DNA of 64,000 nt, from the NCBI GenBank assembly GCA_003050565.1, contig PEBW01000005.1:1-64000 (forward strand), read 5' to 3'. This DNA comes from Brockia lithotrophica. Its GTDB lineage: Bacteria > Bacillota > Bacilli > Thermicanales > DSM-22653. The notes beneath the pieces were generated by a model. That model saw only the letters and a list, made by a program, of their open reading frames with translations. It was not told the DNA's origin and did no database searches. Position 1 is the stretch's first letter, and every line of letters begins with the position of its first letter. Position numbers and translations under genes: made by a program. This document shows, one piece after another, positions 8,449 through 17,056 of this stretch.

Positions 8449-10227
8449 CTAATCCTTAGGCCGCGCGCGCAGAACGCGGGCGCGGTTGATCGCCGCCGCG
8501 ACTTCGTAAGGCCGGGGAAACACGAGGTCACCCGTGGGAGTTTCTCCGGGAAGGAAAAGGCCGTCGACACCCTTCTCTTTCCGCAACGCTTCGAGGGCCG
8601 TGAGAAAATCCCTCAGCTCGACCCATCCCTCCCCCGCGGTTTTGCGCGACCTGCCCGTTTCCCGTAGGGGAAGGTACGCGAGGAATTCTTCCAGACGGGC
8701 GAGGATGTGCGCCACGGCCCGCGTCTGTCCCTCGTCGACGAGCTGCTCCACCGCCGCGAGGTCGATCGTTTCGCGTCCGAAGCGGATCTCCCGAAGACCT
8801 TCCGCGCGGACGCGTTCCCGCTCCTCCCGCCGGAACGATGCGACGTGAAATACGCGCGGCCGAGGAGGAACGAGAGGCGAAACCTCTTCCGGATTGCGCC
8901 GGGAAGGAATGCGCCGCACGACCTCCCGGGCTTCCGCCGTCGCCTCCAACGCGCGGTAGCGGTCCATGCGGATCACCGTGTCGGCGACATCTAGGTAGTC
9001 ACCCACGCCGCCCACGACCAGAATCGTCGACATCCCTAAAACCCGGTGAACTTCGCGGATGCGATCGACCAGGGGAGTGATCGGTTCGGAAGACTTGGGC
9101 ACGAGCGCCTGCATGCGTGCGTCGCGGACGAGAAAGTTCGTCGCACTCGTATCTTCGTCCATGAGGATAAGGCGCGCTCCCGCCTCCCAAGCTTCCACCA
9201 GATTTGCCGCTTGGGACGTACTTCCGCTTGCCGAAGCGCTCGAAAAGCAGCGCGTATCCGCGCCCCCGGGAAGCTCGCCGATAAAGGCGTGGATGTCTAC
9301 GCCGACAACGGACCGACGGTCTTCGGCCCGGACTTTCACGGCATCCCGTAGCGTGACGACGTACTCACGCCCATCTCCGGGGATGTGGTCGTACACGCCG
9401 AGCTCGAGGGCCCGGAGGAGCGTGCTCTTTCCGTGGTAGCCGCCGCCGACGATGAGGGTGACGCCGCGGGGAATGGCCATCCCCGTGATCTCCCCTGCGT
9501 GCGGCAGGCGTACCGCAACACGCCTTTCCGGAGGACTTGTGAACGCGACCGCGCGCTCGCTTGGCATTGGAGCATCGGAAGCCCCCGAAAGCCGCGGCAA
9601 GATGCTCCCGTCGGCTACAAAAGCAACCCAGCCCCGTTCCTCGAGAAGCGCGCGCAACGCGGCTTGGTCCTCCGCGACGGCAACGTGTCGCTCGAGAGCC
9701 TCTTGGTCCTCCGCATGAAATCTTAGGGCGTGGGCGACGACCTGCGGGATCTGGACGAAAAAGAGTTCCTGCGCCGCCCCGCCGTCGATCGTCCGCCCGC
9801 GGGCGGGAAGGCCTACCGCGAAACGTGCCTCCAGGTAGGGTCCGCCGGGAGACCGGTCGAGGACAACGGCGGAGCGTTCGAGGATCTCTTGGCCGGGAGC
9901 GACGGCAAAGATCTGACCCCCGGTGCCCGTCCCGGTACGTTTCGAAAACATCCGTGCGGCGCGAAAGAGCTTGCGGGCGAGAAAATCGCAAAGCGCAACT
10001 TGCGCGACGCGACTTGCCCAGCTCCAGGAAGGAAATCCGGCGTCTTCGAGACGAAGCCGAACGCGGATCCGGGAAGGTGGAGCGAAGGGATCCCCTTGTA
10101 CGTGATCGATAAAGAGATCAAAATCCGCAAAGCGATAGACGCCTTCCAGGTCGCGATAGGCTTTGTAGCCTCTTCCGTCGATGCGGCGTAGACGTTCGCG
10201 AAGGTCTTTCGCCGTCAGAACGCGCAT
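8449..10227 (-). CDS. predicted ABC-class ATPase (PF09818 type)
   Basis: About 592 residues. The N-terminus (LRRIDGRGYKAYRDLEG, FIDHVQGDPFAPPS) and the central blocks match the widespread but uncharacterised 'ABC_ATPase' family. Walker A is GGGYHGKST near residue 255. The signature-like block is SGSTSQAANLVEA, and Walker B is ARLILMDEDTSATNFL. There are no membrane helices, so it is a soluble ATPase of unknown role, not a transporter. The ATG at 10227 (MRVLTAKDL) has AAAAGGG and GGAGG upstream. Further upstream TTG and ATG codons in the same frame have poorer spacing. It stands alone, with its 5' end near an AT-rich junction. Confidence 0.85.
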   Translation of the reverse strand: MRVLTAKDLRERLRRIDGRGYKAYRDLEGVYRFADFDLFIDHVQGDPFAPPSRIRVRLRLEDAGFPSWSWASRVAQVALCDFLARKLFRAARMFSKRTGTGTGGQIFAVAPGQEILERSAVVLDRSPGGPYLEARFAVGLPARGRTIDGGAAQELFFVQIPQVVAHALRFHAEDQEALERHVAVAEDQAALRALLEERGWVAFVADGSILPRLSGASDAPMPSERAVAFTSPPERRVAVRLPHAGEITGMAIPRGVTLIVGGGYHGKSTLLRALELGVYDHIPGDGREYVVTLRDAVKVRAEDRRSVVGVDIHAFIGELPGGADTRCFSSASASGSTSQAANLVEAWEAGARLILMDEDTSATNFLVRDARMQALVPKSSEPITPLVDRIREVHRVLGMSTILVVGGVGDYLDVADTVIRMDRYRALEATAEAREVVRRIPSRRNPEEVSPLVPPRPRVFHVASFRREERERVRAEGLREIRFGRETIDLAAVEQLVDEGQTRAVAHILARLEEFLAYLPLRETGRSRKTAGEGWVELRDFLTALEALRKEKGVDGLFLPGETPTGDLVFPRPYEVAAAINRARVLRARPKD

Positions 10228-10269
10228 TTCCCTTTTTGTCATCCTCCGCCGCAATTCGATATTTATTTA

Positions 10270-11169
10270 TTATTTATTTAAAATTCTATTTAATAAAACA
10301 AAAAACACGCGCGGGTCTTCTTTAAAAATTTTTATAGATTTAAGCAATCTTTTTCTCTTTATCATAGATATGAAACGGTAGTAATTAGCAAGTCTAATAT
10401 ACCTTATTAGACTTTCTCGTTCTTTTTGGCTCATACGCGGATCGGATAATATTTTTTGGATGTATTCTATACTATCCTTATTAAGTTCTTCTTTTTCATC
10501 GTAAACTTTAGTTTGTATTGAATTAGAATGCACGCGATATGCGTACCCGGCCTGTGGATAAAGAATAAACTTAGCTCCGTTTAACATAAGTTCTACAATT
10601 AAAACAAAATCTTCGCGTATAACTAAATTTTCGTTGTATTTGATTGATTTTTCTTTTATAAACTTAGTCCTAAAAATCGGTTTTAGAGATCCTAAATCAT
10701 AGTTTATAAAAAACGACAAATCGATTTCACGTGGAGAATCTATGACAATGCCTAATATTTCTTTAAATTTAGATAAATAACGTGTATCCCCATCTTTAAA
10801 AACATACAGATCATCCGCCACGATATCCGCGCCGTACCCTTCACCTACTGCAATAAGCAGCTCGAGGCGATCTTTACGAAAAAAGAAATCGTCGGCGTCT
10901 AAAATCGCTAGCCAGTCCCCCCGAGCCTCGCGAAGACCGAGGTTCCGCGCCGCGCTCGGTCCACGGTTGACCTCATTTCGCAAAAGACGCACGCGCCCGT
11001 CTTCGGCGGCGATCCTCCGTACGACCTCGGCAGTGCCGTCCTTCGATCCGTCGTCGATTACGAGAATCTCGAGATCGCTTAGCGTCTGAACCTGCACGGA
11101 ACGGATCGCCTGTTCGATCGTTCGTTCGGCATTCCAGGCGGGAACGATCACACTGGCGCGTGTGCGCAC
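10270..11169 (-). CDS. GT2 glycosyltransferase, compositionally chimeric
   Basis: The 299-residue product has a classical GT-A N-terminal half: SVIVPAWNAERTIEQAIRSV, LEILVIDDGSKDGT, GPSAARNLGL and the catalytic ILDADD near residue 95. The C-terminal 190 residues are variable and would set acceptor specificity. The GTG at 11169 follows GGAGGG. The 5' third is as GC-rich as its neighbours. From about 10,860 down to 10,270 the gene is strongly AT-rich, with many A/T-ending codons. The break falls near the conserved DADD segment, as expected if a foreign 3' part was joined by recombination in the conserved domain. The sugar and acceptor are unknown. Confidence 0.85.
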   Translation of the reverse strand: MRTRASVIVPAWNAERTIEQAIRSVQVQTLSDLEILVIDDGSKDGTAEVVRRIAAEDGRVRLLRNEVNRGPSAARNLGLREARGDWLAILDADDFFFRKDRLELLIAVGEGYGADIVADDLYVFKDGDTRYLSKFKEILGIVIDSPREIDLSFFINYDLGSLKPIFRTKFIKEKSIKYNENLVIREDFVLIVELMLNGAKFILYPQAGYAYRVHSNSIQTKVYDEKEELNKDSIEYIQKILSDPRMSQKERESLIRYIRLANYYRFISMIKRKRLLKSIKIFKEDPRVFFVLLNRILNK

Positions 11170-11491
11170 GAAAATCCCTCCACGCGTTTTTTCAAGTTGC
11201 AATCCTTAAAAATCACGGGAAAGGGCGGCCGAGCTCCCGAACATCGGCGAGGATCTCCATGCAGGGCCACCGTACGAATCCCATACAAGAGTCCCACCAT
11301 AGGGAAGAGCACGCCGGTGCGTTCGCCGCTGGCGAGTATACCCTTTTCGAGACGTCCGTTCAACCTCCTGTGTAACTTTCGAAAGCCAGGTGGTACGATG
11401 GTTTCGAGAGGCTCTCTGCGCCTCCGAATCACGCGTCCGAACGTTCCCCGGGAAGCGTGCGGACGAACAAGAGCGAGGGTGCGCCTACGCC

Positions 11492-12859
11492 ATGAGCTGC
11501 AAAAGGAAAGACACCCTTTTCATCGTCACCAGCGGGTTCGGCGACGGCCACAGACGGGTCGCAGAGGTACTCGCGCTCGCCCTCCGCAAAGCCGACCCCG
11601 GACGGCCCGTGCGCATCGTGGACCTCTATGCAACGCTCACCCCGCAGCTGTACCCCTTGGCCCTTCGCTGGTACCGCCTCACGCTCCGAAGGGCACCCGA
11701 AATCTTGGGAGCTACGTACTCCTGGAGTGCCCAAATCCGTGCAAAAGAACAAAGACCTTCAGAGGCGCGCCTTCGTCTTCCCCCTCTGCCCGTCTCCTTG
11801 CCGCGCATCCCCGCAATTCCCAGAAGGCGCAGAAACGGTAAAGCCGATCGAAGCGCTCCCCTGCGCATCCGCCTTCGGCTCCCCAAGCTCTACTTCCCCG
11901 TGCACCTGCACATCCCCGATTTTCGCGAGAGAACCTTGTCCTTTCACCCTTCCGCTGCCCTCGCCCACGCATTTGCCGCAATCTTCGACGATGCGACACC
12001 CGGAACGGTCGTCGCTACCGCGCCCATTCCCCTCCTTTTGTTGAGCGAGTGGAAACGTCGACAAGGTCTATCCTTTCCCCTCGTCTACCTGGCAACGGAC
12101 TTCATCCCACACCCGGTAGTGGCGAGAGAAGAAGTCGACCTCTACTTCGTGGCGCACGACGAGGCGCAGACCCACCTCGTCGCCCTAGGAGTCCCACCGG
12201 AACGCATCCGCGTTACGGGGATCCCCGTGCACCCCGCCTTCGTCCGAGCCTCGACCGTACGACTGAAGCGCCTTGCGCGCCGTCGGAAGTCGGACCCGCT
12301 CTGCCTCCTCGTCGCCGGAGGGGGATGGGGACTCGTAACCGGCGCCGAAGCGCTCATCCGTGAATTCCTCTCCTCCCCGCGGTTTTCTTCTGCTTTAGAT
12401 CGCCGCAACGGAAATCCCGGTCCCTTCCTGCACGTGTTGGTTCTCGGGGGAAAAAACCCGCACATCGCCCGCAAAACCGTCGACCGCCTGACCCACCCGG
12501 CAATCGTGTGGAAAGTTCTCCCGTACCTCGAACCGAGTCAGGTCGCCGCCCTTCTGGCGACCGTGGACGGCTTTCTCACGAAGCCGGGCGGGATCTCCTT
12601 GGCCGAAGCGCTCGCGGTGGGCGTGCCGATGTTCCTCCTTCCGCCGTTTCCGGGCCCCGAAGAAGAAAACGCCCGCTTTCTCACAAAGGCAGACCTCGCC
12701 CGGTCCGGGGGAGGAGAACACTTCCTCGACTGGCTTCGCGGCATATCCGACCCGCACGTGCAAAAGGACGTCGCGGGACGACAGCACGCCGCGATTTCCC
12801 CTCACGCCGCCGAGCGCGTCGTGCGCGAACTTCGCAGATTCCTCGGAGACGAAGCGTAA
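11492..12859 (+). CDS. MGDG synthase/UgtP-like glycolipid glycosyltransferase
   Basis: About 455 residues from the ATG at 11492 (MSCKRKDTLFIVTSGFGDGH). The N-terminal domain has the SGFGDGHRRVAEVLALAL pattern of monogalactosyldiacylglycerol synthases. The C-terminal domain has the GT28/MurG-like donor site (GFLTKPGGISLAEALAVGVP, FPGPEEENARFL). In Firmicutes such enzymes put glucose on diacylglycerol to make glycolipids and the lipoteichoic-acid anchor. A basic, Pro/Arg-rich insertion near residues 85-120 is unusual. The RBS is only a distant GAGGG, so the start is not certain. It is divergent from the chimeric glycosyltransferase and separated from it by about 320 bases with no clear gene. 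Confidence 0.8.
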   Translation: MSCKRKDTLFIVTSGFGDGHRRVAEVLALALRKADPGRPVRIVDLYATLTPQLYPLALRWYRLTLRRAPEILGATYSWSAQIRAKEQRPSEARLRLPPLPVSLPRIPAIPRRRRNGKADRSAPLRIRLRLPKLYFPVHLHIPDFRERTLSFHPSAALAHAFAAIFDDATPGTVVATAPIPLLLLSEWKRRQGLSFPLVYLATDFIPHPVVAREEVDLYFVAHDEAQTHLVALGVPPERIRVTGIPVHPAFVRASTVRLKRLARRRKSDPLCLLVAGGGWGLVTGAEALIREFLSSPRFSSALDRRNGNPGPFLHVLVLGGKNPHIARKTVDRLTHPAIVWKVLPYLEPSQVAALLATVDGFLTKPGGISLAEALAVGVPMFLLPPFPGPEEENARFLTKADLARSGGGEHFLDWLRGISDPHVQKDVAGRQHAAISPHAAERVVRELRRFLGDEA

Positions 12860-12875
12860 AGCCCGAGGGAGAACA

Positions 12876-13061
12876 TCACGCGGAATGCCACGCCTTCGCC
12901 GGCAAGGCTCGGATCGCGAAACGCGGAAACCCATCCGGCCAATCCGCCCCTCCGAGGTTTTCGTCCAAGTACCGAAGGAGCATCTCCGCACGAGCGGGTC
13001 CGGCGTACGTCCGCGAGAGGGCGCGCACGGCTTCCGCGTATCGATCTACCGAGGTTCCCAT
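12876..13061 (-). CDS. small hypothetical protein, 61 residues
   Basis: ATG at 13061 with GGGGGCGGAG eight bases upstream. The product starts MGTSVDRYAEAVRALSRTY and ends with RFAIRALPAKAWHSA. It is mostly helical with an Arg/Ala-rich start and an acidic middle (RYLDENLGGADWPDG). It faces the end of the glycolipid transferase (17-base gap) and is divergent from the CPBP protease gene, filling what would otherwise be an empty 270-base gap. I recognise no family. Confidence 0.4.
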   Translation of the reverse strand: MGTSVDRYAEAVRALSRTYAGPARAEMLLRYLDENLGGADWPDGFPRFAIRALPAKAWHSA

Positions 13062-13130
13062 TTCTCGCTCCGCCCCCTTCCTTACCCAATTGTACCGCTC
13101 CGCCGCACGGGCGACGAAAGGAGGTACACC

Positions 13131-13970
13131 ATGCGCACCCCCGAGGTCCGCCCGGAAACCCTGCTCTTTTCGCCCGTCCTCGTGTTCCTCTTCGGCGGCG
13201 TCGGGCTCCTTCTCCTCGTTGGGGCTCCCGGGACTCTCGAACGCCTCTCCCCACCCCCGCCTCGGGAACTCGCCCGCGCCGTGGTATACTTTCTCCCCTA
13301 CGCCCTCGGCGTGCTCGCCTTTCTCGCGCTCCACGACCGCTTCGGAGCCAAGGTATCCTTCGTCGTCGACGAGGCGGTGGAGGTCCTCCTTTCGTTTGGA
13401 CCCGCGTATCTCGTGCTATTTCTGTCCCTGGCCGCCTTGGGGGAAGAGCTGCTCTTTCGCGGTTTCTTGCAGGAGGGGGCCCTCCGCCTCATTCGGGTTT
13501 TCTCCTCCGGAGGGTCGGGAGCGCAAACGGTCGCCTGGGCGATTTTCGTGACCGCCACCACATTCGCCTTCATCCACCTTCGCTACCGCGTCTATCCGGC
13601 GGCTTACGTCGCCGTCTTCCTCATCGGTCTCTTTTTGGGCTGGAGCTACGCCGTAAGTCGAAACCTCTGGGTTCCCGCGATCCTCCACGCCCTCTGGAAC
13701 GCCGGCGAGCTCGCCTTGTACGTCGCCTGGCGAAAACGTGAACCCGTCGATCCCCGCGCCCGAAAGGACGTAATCTGGATCCCCCTCGTACCCGATGCCC
13801 CCGACGACGAAAGCCCGGGCAAACGTCCACAAACACGCCCGGGCCTCTCGTATGGGGCAAGCGTCCTTCTCGTAGGCATTTTGGGAGCCGCGTTCATATG
13901 GTTTGCCTCAGACGCCTTTCCCGAACTCCTCCGACCGGGGATTTTGGACGCCCCCCTCTTTTCGCCATAA
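13131..13970 (+). CDS. CPBP-family intramembrane metalloprotease
   Basis: The 279-residue membrane protein carries the CPBP/Abi (CAAX-protease-like) motifs: EELLFRGFLQ with the Glu-Glu pair near residue 105, FAFIHLRY with the second metal ligand, and HALWNAGE with the third. Eight or so hydrophobic segments are visible, including one at the extreme C-terminus after a hydrophilic loop (DAPDDESPGKRPQTRPG). Family members act as membrane-embedded proteases, for example in prenyl-protein processing or bacteriocin immunity. The substrate here is unknown. The ATG at 13131 has a near-perfect AAAGGAGGT and is preferred over the open frame reaching back to 12885. Confidence 0.85.
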   Translation: MRTPEVRPETLLFSPVLVFLFGGVGLLLLVGAPGTLERLSPPPPRELARAVVYFLPYALGVLAFLALHDRFGAKVSFVVDEAVEVLLSFGPAYLVLFLSLAALGEELLFRGFLQEGALRLIRVFSSGGSGAQTVAWAIFVTATTFAFIHLRYRVYPAAYVAVFLIGLFLGWSYAVSRNLWVPAILHALWNAGELALYVAWRKREPVDPRARKDVIWIPLVPDAPDDESPGKRPQTRPGLSYGASVLLVGILGAAFIWFASDAFPELLRPGILDAPLFSP

Positions 13971-13988
13971 ACCTCGGAAGTTCGCTTG

Positions 13989-14016
13989 ACCTCCTCCCCG
14001 AAATGAATTCCGGGGA
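13989..14016. repeat. IS605-like end hairpin, copy 2
   Basis: GACCTCCTCCCCG, a short AT loop and CGGGG, with the same lead sequence as the copies at 2450 and 28908. No transposase frame is left beside it. It lies between the CPBP protease gene and the wzz terminator. Confidence 0.45.
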
Positions 14017-14130
14017 TGAAGCCGGCGGGTTCTGTAACAACCTTCGCTTTATCGAGCAACTCTTCGGCGACCTCGCGGGTCAGACTTTTGCGAGGGGCGG
14101 GGGTATGCGGGCAAAAAGCGCGCATGCCTC

Positions 14131-14157
14131 GAAAAAAGCCGGCTTGCGCCGGCTTCT
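14131..14157 (-). terminator. terminator at the end of the polysaccharide operon
   Basis: Perfect 8-pair stem AAGCCGGC/GCCGGCTT (14137-14144 with 14149-14156), TTGC loop, followed on the minus strand by TTTTTTC. It lies about 50 bases beyond the wzz-like stop. Confidence 0.85.
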
Positions 14158-14208
14158 GTCGAGCGCCTTTTTCTTTCGATTTGCGCCTCGCGTACCTTTT
14201 TACGCGCT

Positions 14209-15048
14209 TTACGCTTCCAAATACCTTCGTATTTCTACGGCTAGGGCGAGAAAGACACCCAGGAAAAAGCCGAAAATCGCCCCCGCTCCGGCATAGACCT
14301 CGGGTCTTCTCGAAGATGCGGACAGCGGGGGAGACGTTTCCAAGACCTCGGGGCGGACGACCCCCCCGAGTTTAAGGTCGATATCCTGAATTCTGTTCGC
14401 CAAGTCCAAGAGCAGAGCTTCTTCGCGAAGCACGTACTCCGAAAGCCGAGCAAGGGCGAGTTCTCGTTCTAACCCCCCGCTTCCCGACGCCTCCAGGTTG
14501 TGAAGCGCCTGGCGATTTCGTTCGAGGCTCGAAGCAACTGCAGTTTGTAGGTTTACCAACGCTTGTTTCGTAGACTCCAGGTTCCCCAAAGAGCGCTCCA
14601 CCTCGTCCTTTGCCCGCGAAAGGTACGCATTCGCAACGGCTGTACACGCCTTTTGGGCGAGGTCGGAATTCTGCGCTGTCACGGTGAACTTTACGGACGT
14701 TTCGTTTACGGGAGAAGCATCTACCATCCTGCGGAGATCTTGCACCGAGGGAAGCGAAGGATCCTGGCGGGCGACTTCCTTTAGGAAATCCTCGCTTGCG
14801 GCGATGAATTTAGAATTGCGGGGGTCCGTGTACACGCCTTCCGCTTTCTTGCCGAGGTAAAGAACGGTCTCGCACGTGAAACTCGGTTTCTTGAAGTACG
14901 TCAATAGAAAACCTACTAACCCAAACACAATCGTAAGAGCGAGGATCGGAAACTTCCACTTCCACAGCGCGGAAAACACGTCGAGACCAAGAGCCGAATT
15001 TCCCGCACGAGAAGCCGAATTTGCGTCCCGGGTGGACTCCATCGACAC
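14209..15048 (-). CDS. Wzz-like polysaccharide chain-length determinant
   Basis: The 279-residue product has two membrane helices (about 33-52 and 252-272) around a large external segment with coiled-coil-like Glu/Ala/Leu stretches. This is the Wzz/CapA layout. Wzz proteins set the chain length of polysaccharides polymerised by Wzy. No tyrosine-kinase domain is attached. It is the last gene of the minus-strand polysaccharide cluster and is followed by a terminator. The start is GTG 15048 or ATG 15042, both close to GGAGGAG. Confidence 0.8.
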   Translation of the reverse strand: MSMESTRDANSASRAGNSALGLDVFSALWKWKFPILALTIVFGLVGFLLTYFKKPSFTCETVLYLGKKAEGVYTDPRNSKFIAASEDFLKEVARQDPSLPSVQDLRRMVDASPVNETSVKFTVTAQNSDLAQKACTAVANAYLSRAKDEVERSLGNLESTKQALVNLQTAVASSLERNRQALHNLEASGSGGLERELALARLSEYVLREEALLLDLANRIQDIDLKLGGVVRPEVLETSPPLSASSRRPEVYAGAGAIFGFFLGVFLALAVEIRRYLEA

Positions 15049-15146
15049 GCGCTCCTCCGTTTTTCCGATGTTCGTACCAAGCTACGCGAAATTGTACCAC
15101 GCCCTCTGCGGAAAACCAAGTGCCGATCCGGAGAACCTTCGAACGC

Positions 15147-17033
15147 CTAGGTCTGAGACTTCCTGCGCGGCGTGTATTCGATGCGGAAGGCGATGTTGGG
15201 GAAGGATCTGGGGAGCATGAGGAAGTGGTGGACCATAAAACCGGTCGAAAGGCGTTCCCGCCAGGAGGACAGCGGCCAACCCAAGTGGACGACGAACGCC
15301 TTGTCGGGAAACCTCTTTTCCAGGTGCCTTAGAAGCGCCTCCATTTCTGCGACTACGCCCCACATCTGGGAGTACGGCAGCACGAAGTGGTTCTCCCCGC
15401 GACGACGGGGTGGCCGCAACCGTTGCAGGGCAAAGGTCACGTAGACATGCCCCGGTTCTCGTCCGACGCTTTCGCGCGGGCGTGCGAAGTGGAGGTGTAC
15501 GGTGTCGCCGCCCATCTTCTCGATATAGCGTTCGAGTTCCTCTACGGTGTGAAAGGACGACTCGTAGGCGAGGTCGGGGTTGCGGAAGAAGCGCGCCGCA
15601 AGCATTCCCAGGACGATCATCACAAGCGAAGTTCCCGCCCAAAGCGCCGTCCCGTGAACCTTGTGGGCGGCCACGTAGACGAACGCCGCGGCAAAGACGA
15701 GGACGAGAAAGACGTTCTTTGCCACCCCCGTGCGATAAGCGCGCATGCGCGAGTACCCTTCGGAGATGCGGTAGGTCACGAGCGCGAGGAGGTTGAGGAC
15801 GAAACTCGCGAGAAGCCCGATGGCGAACATGTCGGCGACGAGATTTGCCGAACCGTTGGTAATCAAGATGAGAACGGTAAACGTCGCCGCGAGGAAGAGG
15901 ACGATCCCCTGATGCACCCCGGCACGGTTCGTCCGGAGGAGAAAGGCCAGGCCGTAACGCTCGGCGATCGCCGTGAGAAGCTCCGTGCCTCCGACAAACG
16001 CCGTATTCATGGCAAAGGCCAGGGCGAGTGCGGCGGCCAGGGCCATCACGACGCCGTATGCTTCCCCGCCCACCTGGACGGCGTAGGTCACCACCAATCC
16101 CTCTACGTGCGCGCCGGGATCGGGTACGTGGGCCAGAGCGAGGACGCCCACCCCCGGAATGAGGATCCCGTTCAAAACGACGAGAAAGAGGTACGCCTTG
16201 CGAATTTCCCGCCAGTTCTCTACGAGCTTTTGCGTCTGAAGGACCGTCTCAATTCCGGAATAGGCGAGAATCGTGGAGCCCACGCCTACCATAGCGTAAC
16301 CCAAAGCGCCGAGTACGCCGGAACCCGTCAGGTGAACGACCGGATCGCGAAACCCGCGCACGAGAACCTCCGTAGCGCGGGCGTCGAGGCCGGTAAGACC
16401 AAGGGCGATTCCGGCGACAAGGGCATACCCGAGAAAGAGAAACACGCCGAACGTCGTCCAGACGTTGGAACGAATTCCCAAGATGTTGAGAAGCGCAAGA
16501 AACCAAACAATCCCCAGTTCGAGGGGGATCTTGAAACCCTCCCAGATGGGGAAGACAGATGCGGCGTTCTCCACGGCGCTGATCGCCGAGAGCGCCGCCA
16601 TGTTGATGTAGTCCACGAGAATCGAGGCGACGGCGATGAGGGACAGCGTGCGGCCAAAGACGAGGTAGGTGATCGTGTACACGCCCCCGCCCCGATGGCC
16701 AAGACCCTCGAGAATCTCCGCGATTTCCGTCATGGAAAAGGCGTACAACGCGATGATCCCGGAGGTGAGCACGAGGAAGAACATCGCATCGTATCCGATG
16801 TAGCGGTACGCCTCTCCGGGCCCGTAAAAGACGCTCGCCAAGAGGTCCATCATGGCGATTGCCGAAACGCCGACGAACCCGACGTACGTACGGCCGCCTT
16901 TCTGATACGTGACGCCGCGGTGCACCGCGAGGAACCCCATGACGAGAGTAAAGGCCAGTAGAAGGGCAACGAGGAGAACTGCGGACGACGTAAGCAAGTG
17001 CTGCGCCTCCCGCGCAACGGGCGGAGATCTCAT
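15147..17033 (-). CDS. APC-superfamily permease with C-terminal soluble domain
   Basis: The 628-residue product has about 12 hydrophobic segments in its first 485 residues. Helix-break motifs typical of APC amino-acid/cation transporters are visible (VSAIAMMDLLASVFYGPGEA near residue 57, ILAYSGIETVLQTQKLV in the middle). The last 135 or so residues form a soluble, probably cytoplasmic domain (ESSFHTVEELERYIEKMGG onwards) that many APC members lack. The substrate cannot be told from the sequence. It sits between the Wzz-like and WbaP-like genes with short gaps, an odd place for a permease, so it may only share the transcript. The RBS is weak (ACGGCGG before ATG). Confidence 0.8.
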   Translation of the reverse strand: MRSPPVAREAQHLLTSSAVLLVALLLAFTLVMGFLAVHRGVTYQKGGRTYVGFVGVSAIAMMDLLASVFYGPGEAYRYIGYDAMFFLVLTSGIIALYAFSMTEIAEILEGLGHRGGGVYTITYLVFGRTLSLIAVASILVDYINMAALSAISAVENAASVFPIWEGFKIPLELGIVWFLALLNILGIRSNVWTTFGVFLFLGYALVAGIALGLTGLDARATEVLVRGFRDPVVHLTGSGVLGALGYAMVGVGSTILAYSGIETVLQTQKLVENWREIRKAYLFLVVLNGILIPGVGVLALAHVPDPGAHVEGLVVTYAVQVGGEAYGVVMALAAALALAFAMNTAFVGGTELLTAIAERYGLAFLLRTNRAGVHQGIVLFLAATFTVLILITNGSANLVADMFAIGLLASFVLNLLALVTYRISEGYSRMRAYRTGVAKNVFLVLVFAAAFVYVAAHKVHGTALWAGTSLVMIVLGMLAARFFRNPDLAYESSFHTVEELERYIEKMGGDTVHLHFARPRESVGREPGHVYVTFALQRLRPPRRRGENHFVLPYSQMWGVVAEMEALLRHLEKRFPDKAFVVHLGWPLSSWRERLSTGFMVHHFLMLPRSFPNIAFRIEYTPRRKSQT

Positions 17034-17056
17034 CCGCCGTATTGTTACCGCGATAC

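Noticed and set aside
15387-16961. 524-residue plus-strand frame
   Set aside because: Antisense to the APC permease gene, no RBS, and extreme Glu/Arg/His content.
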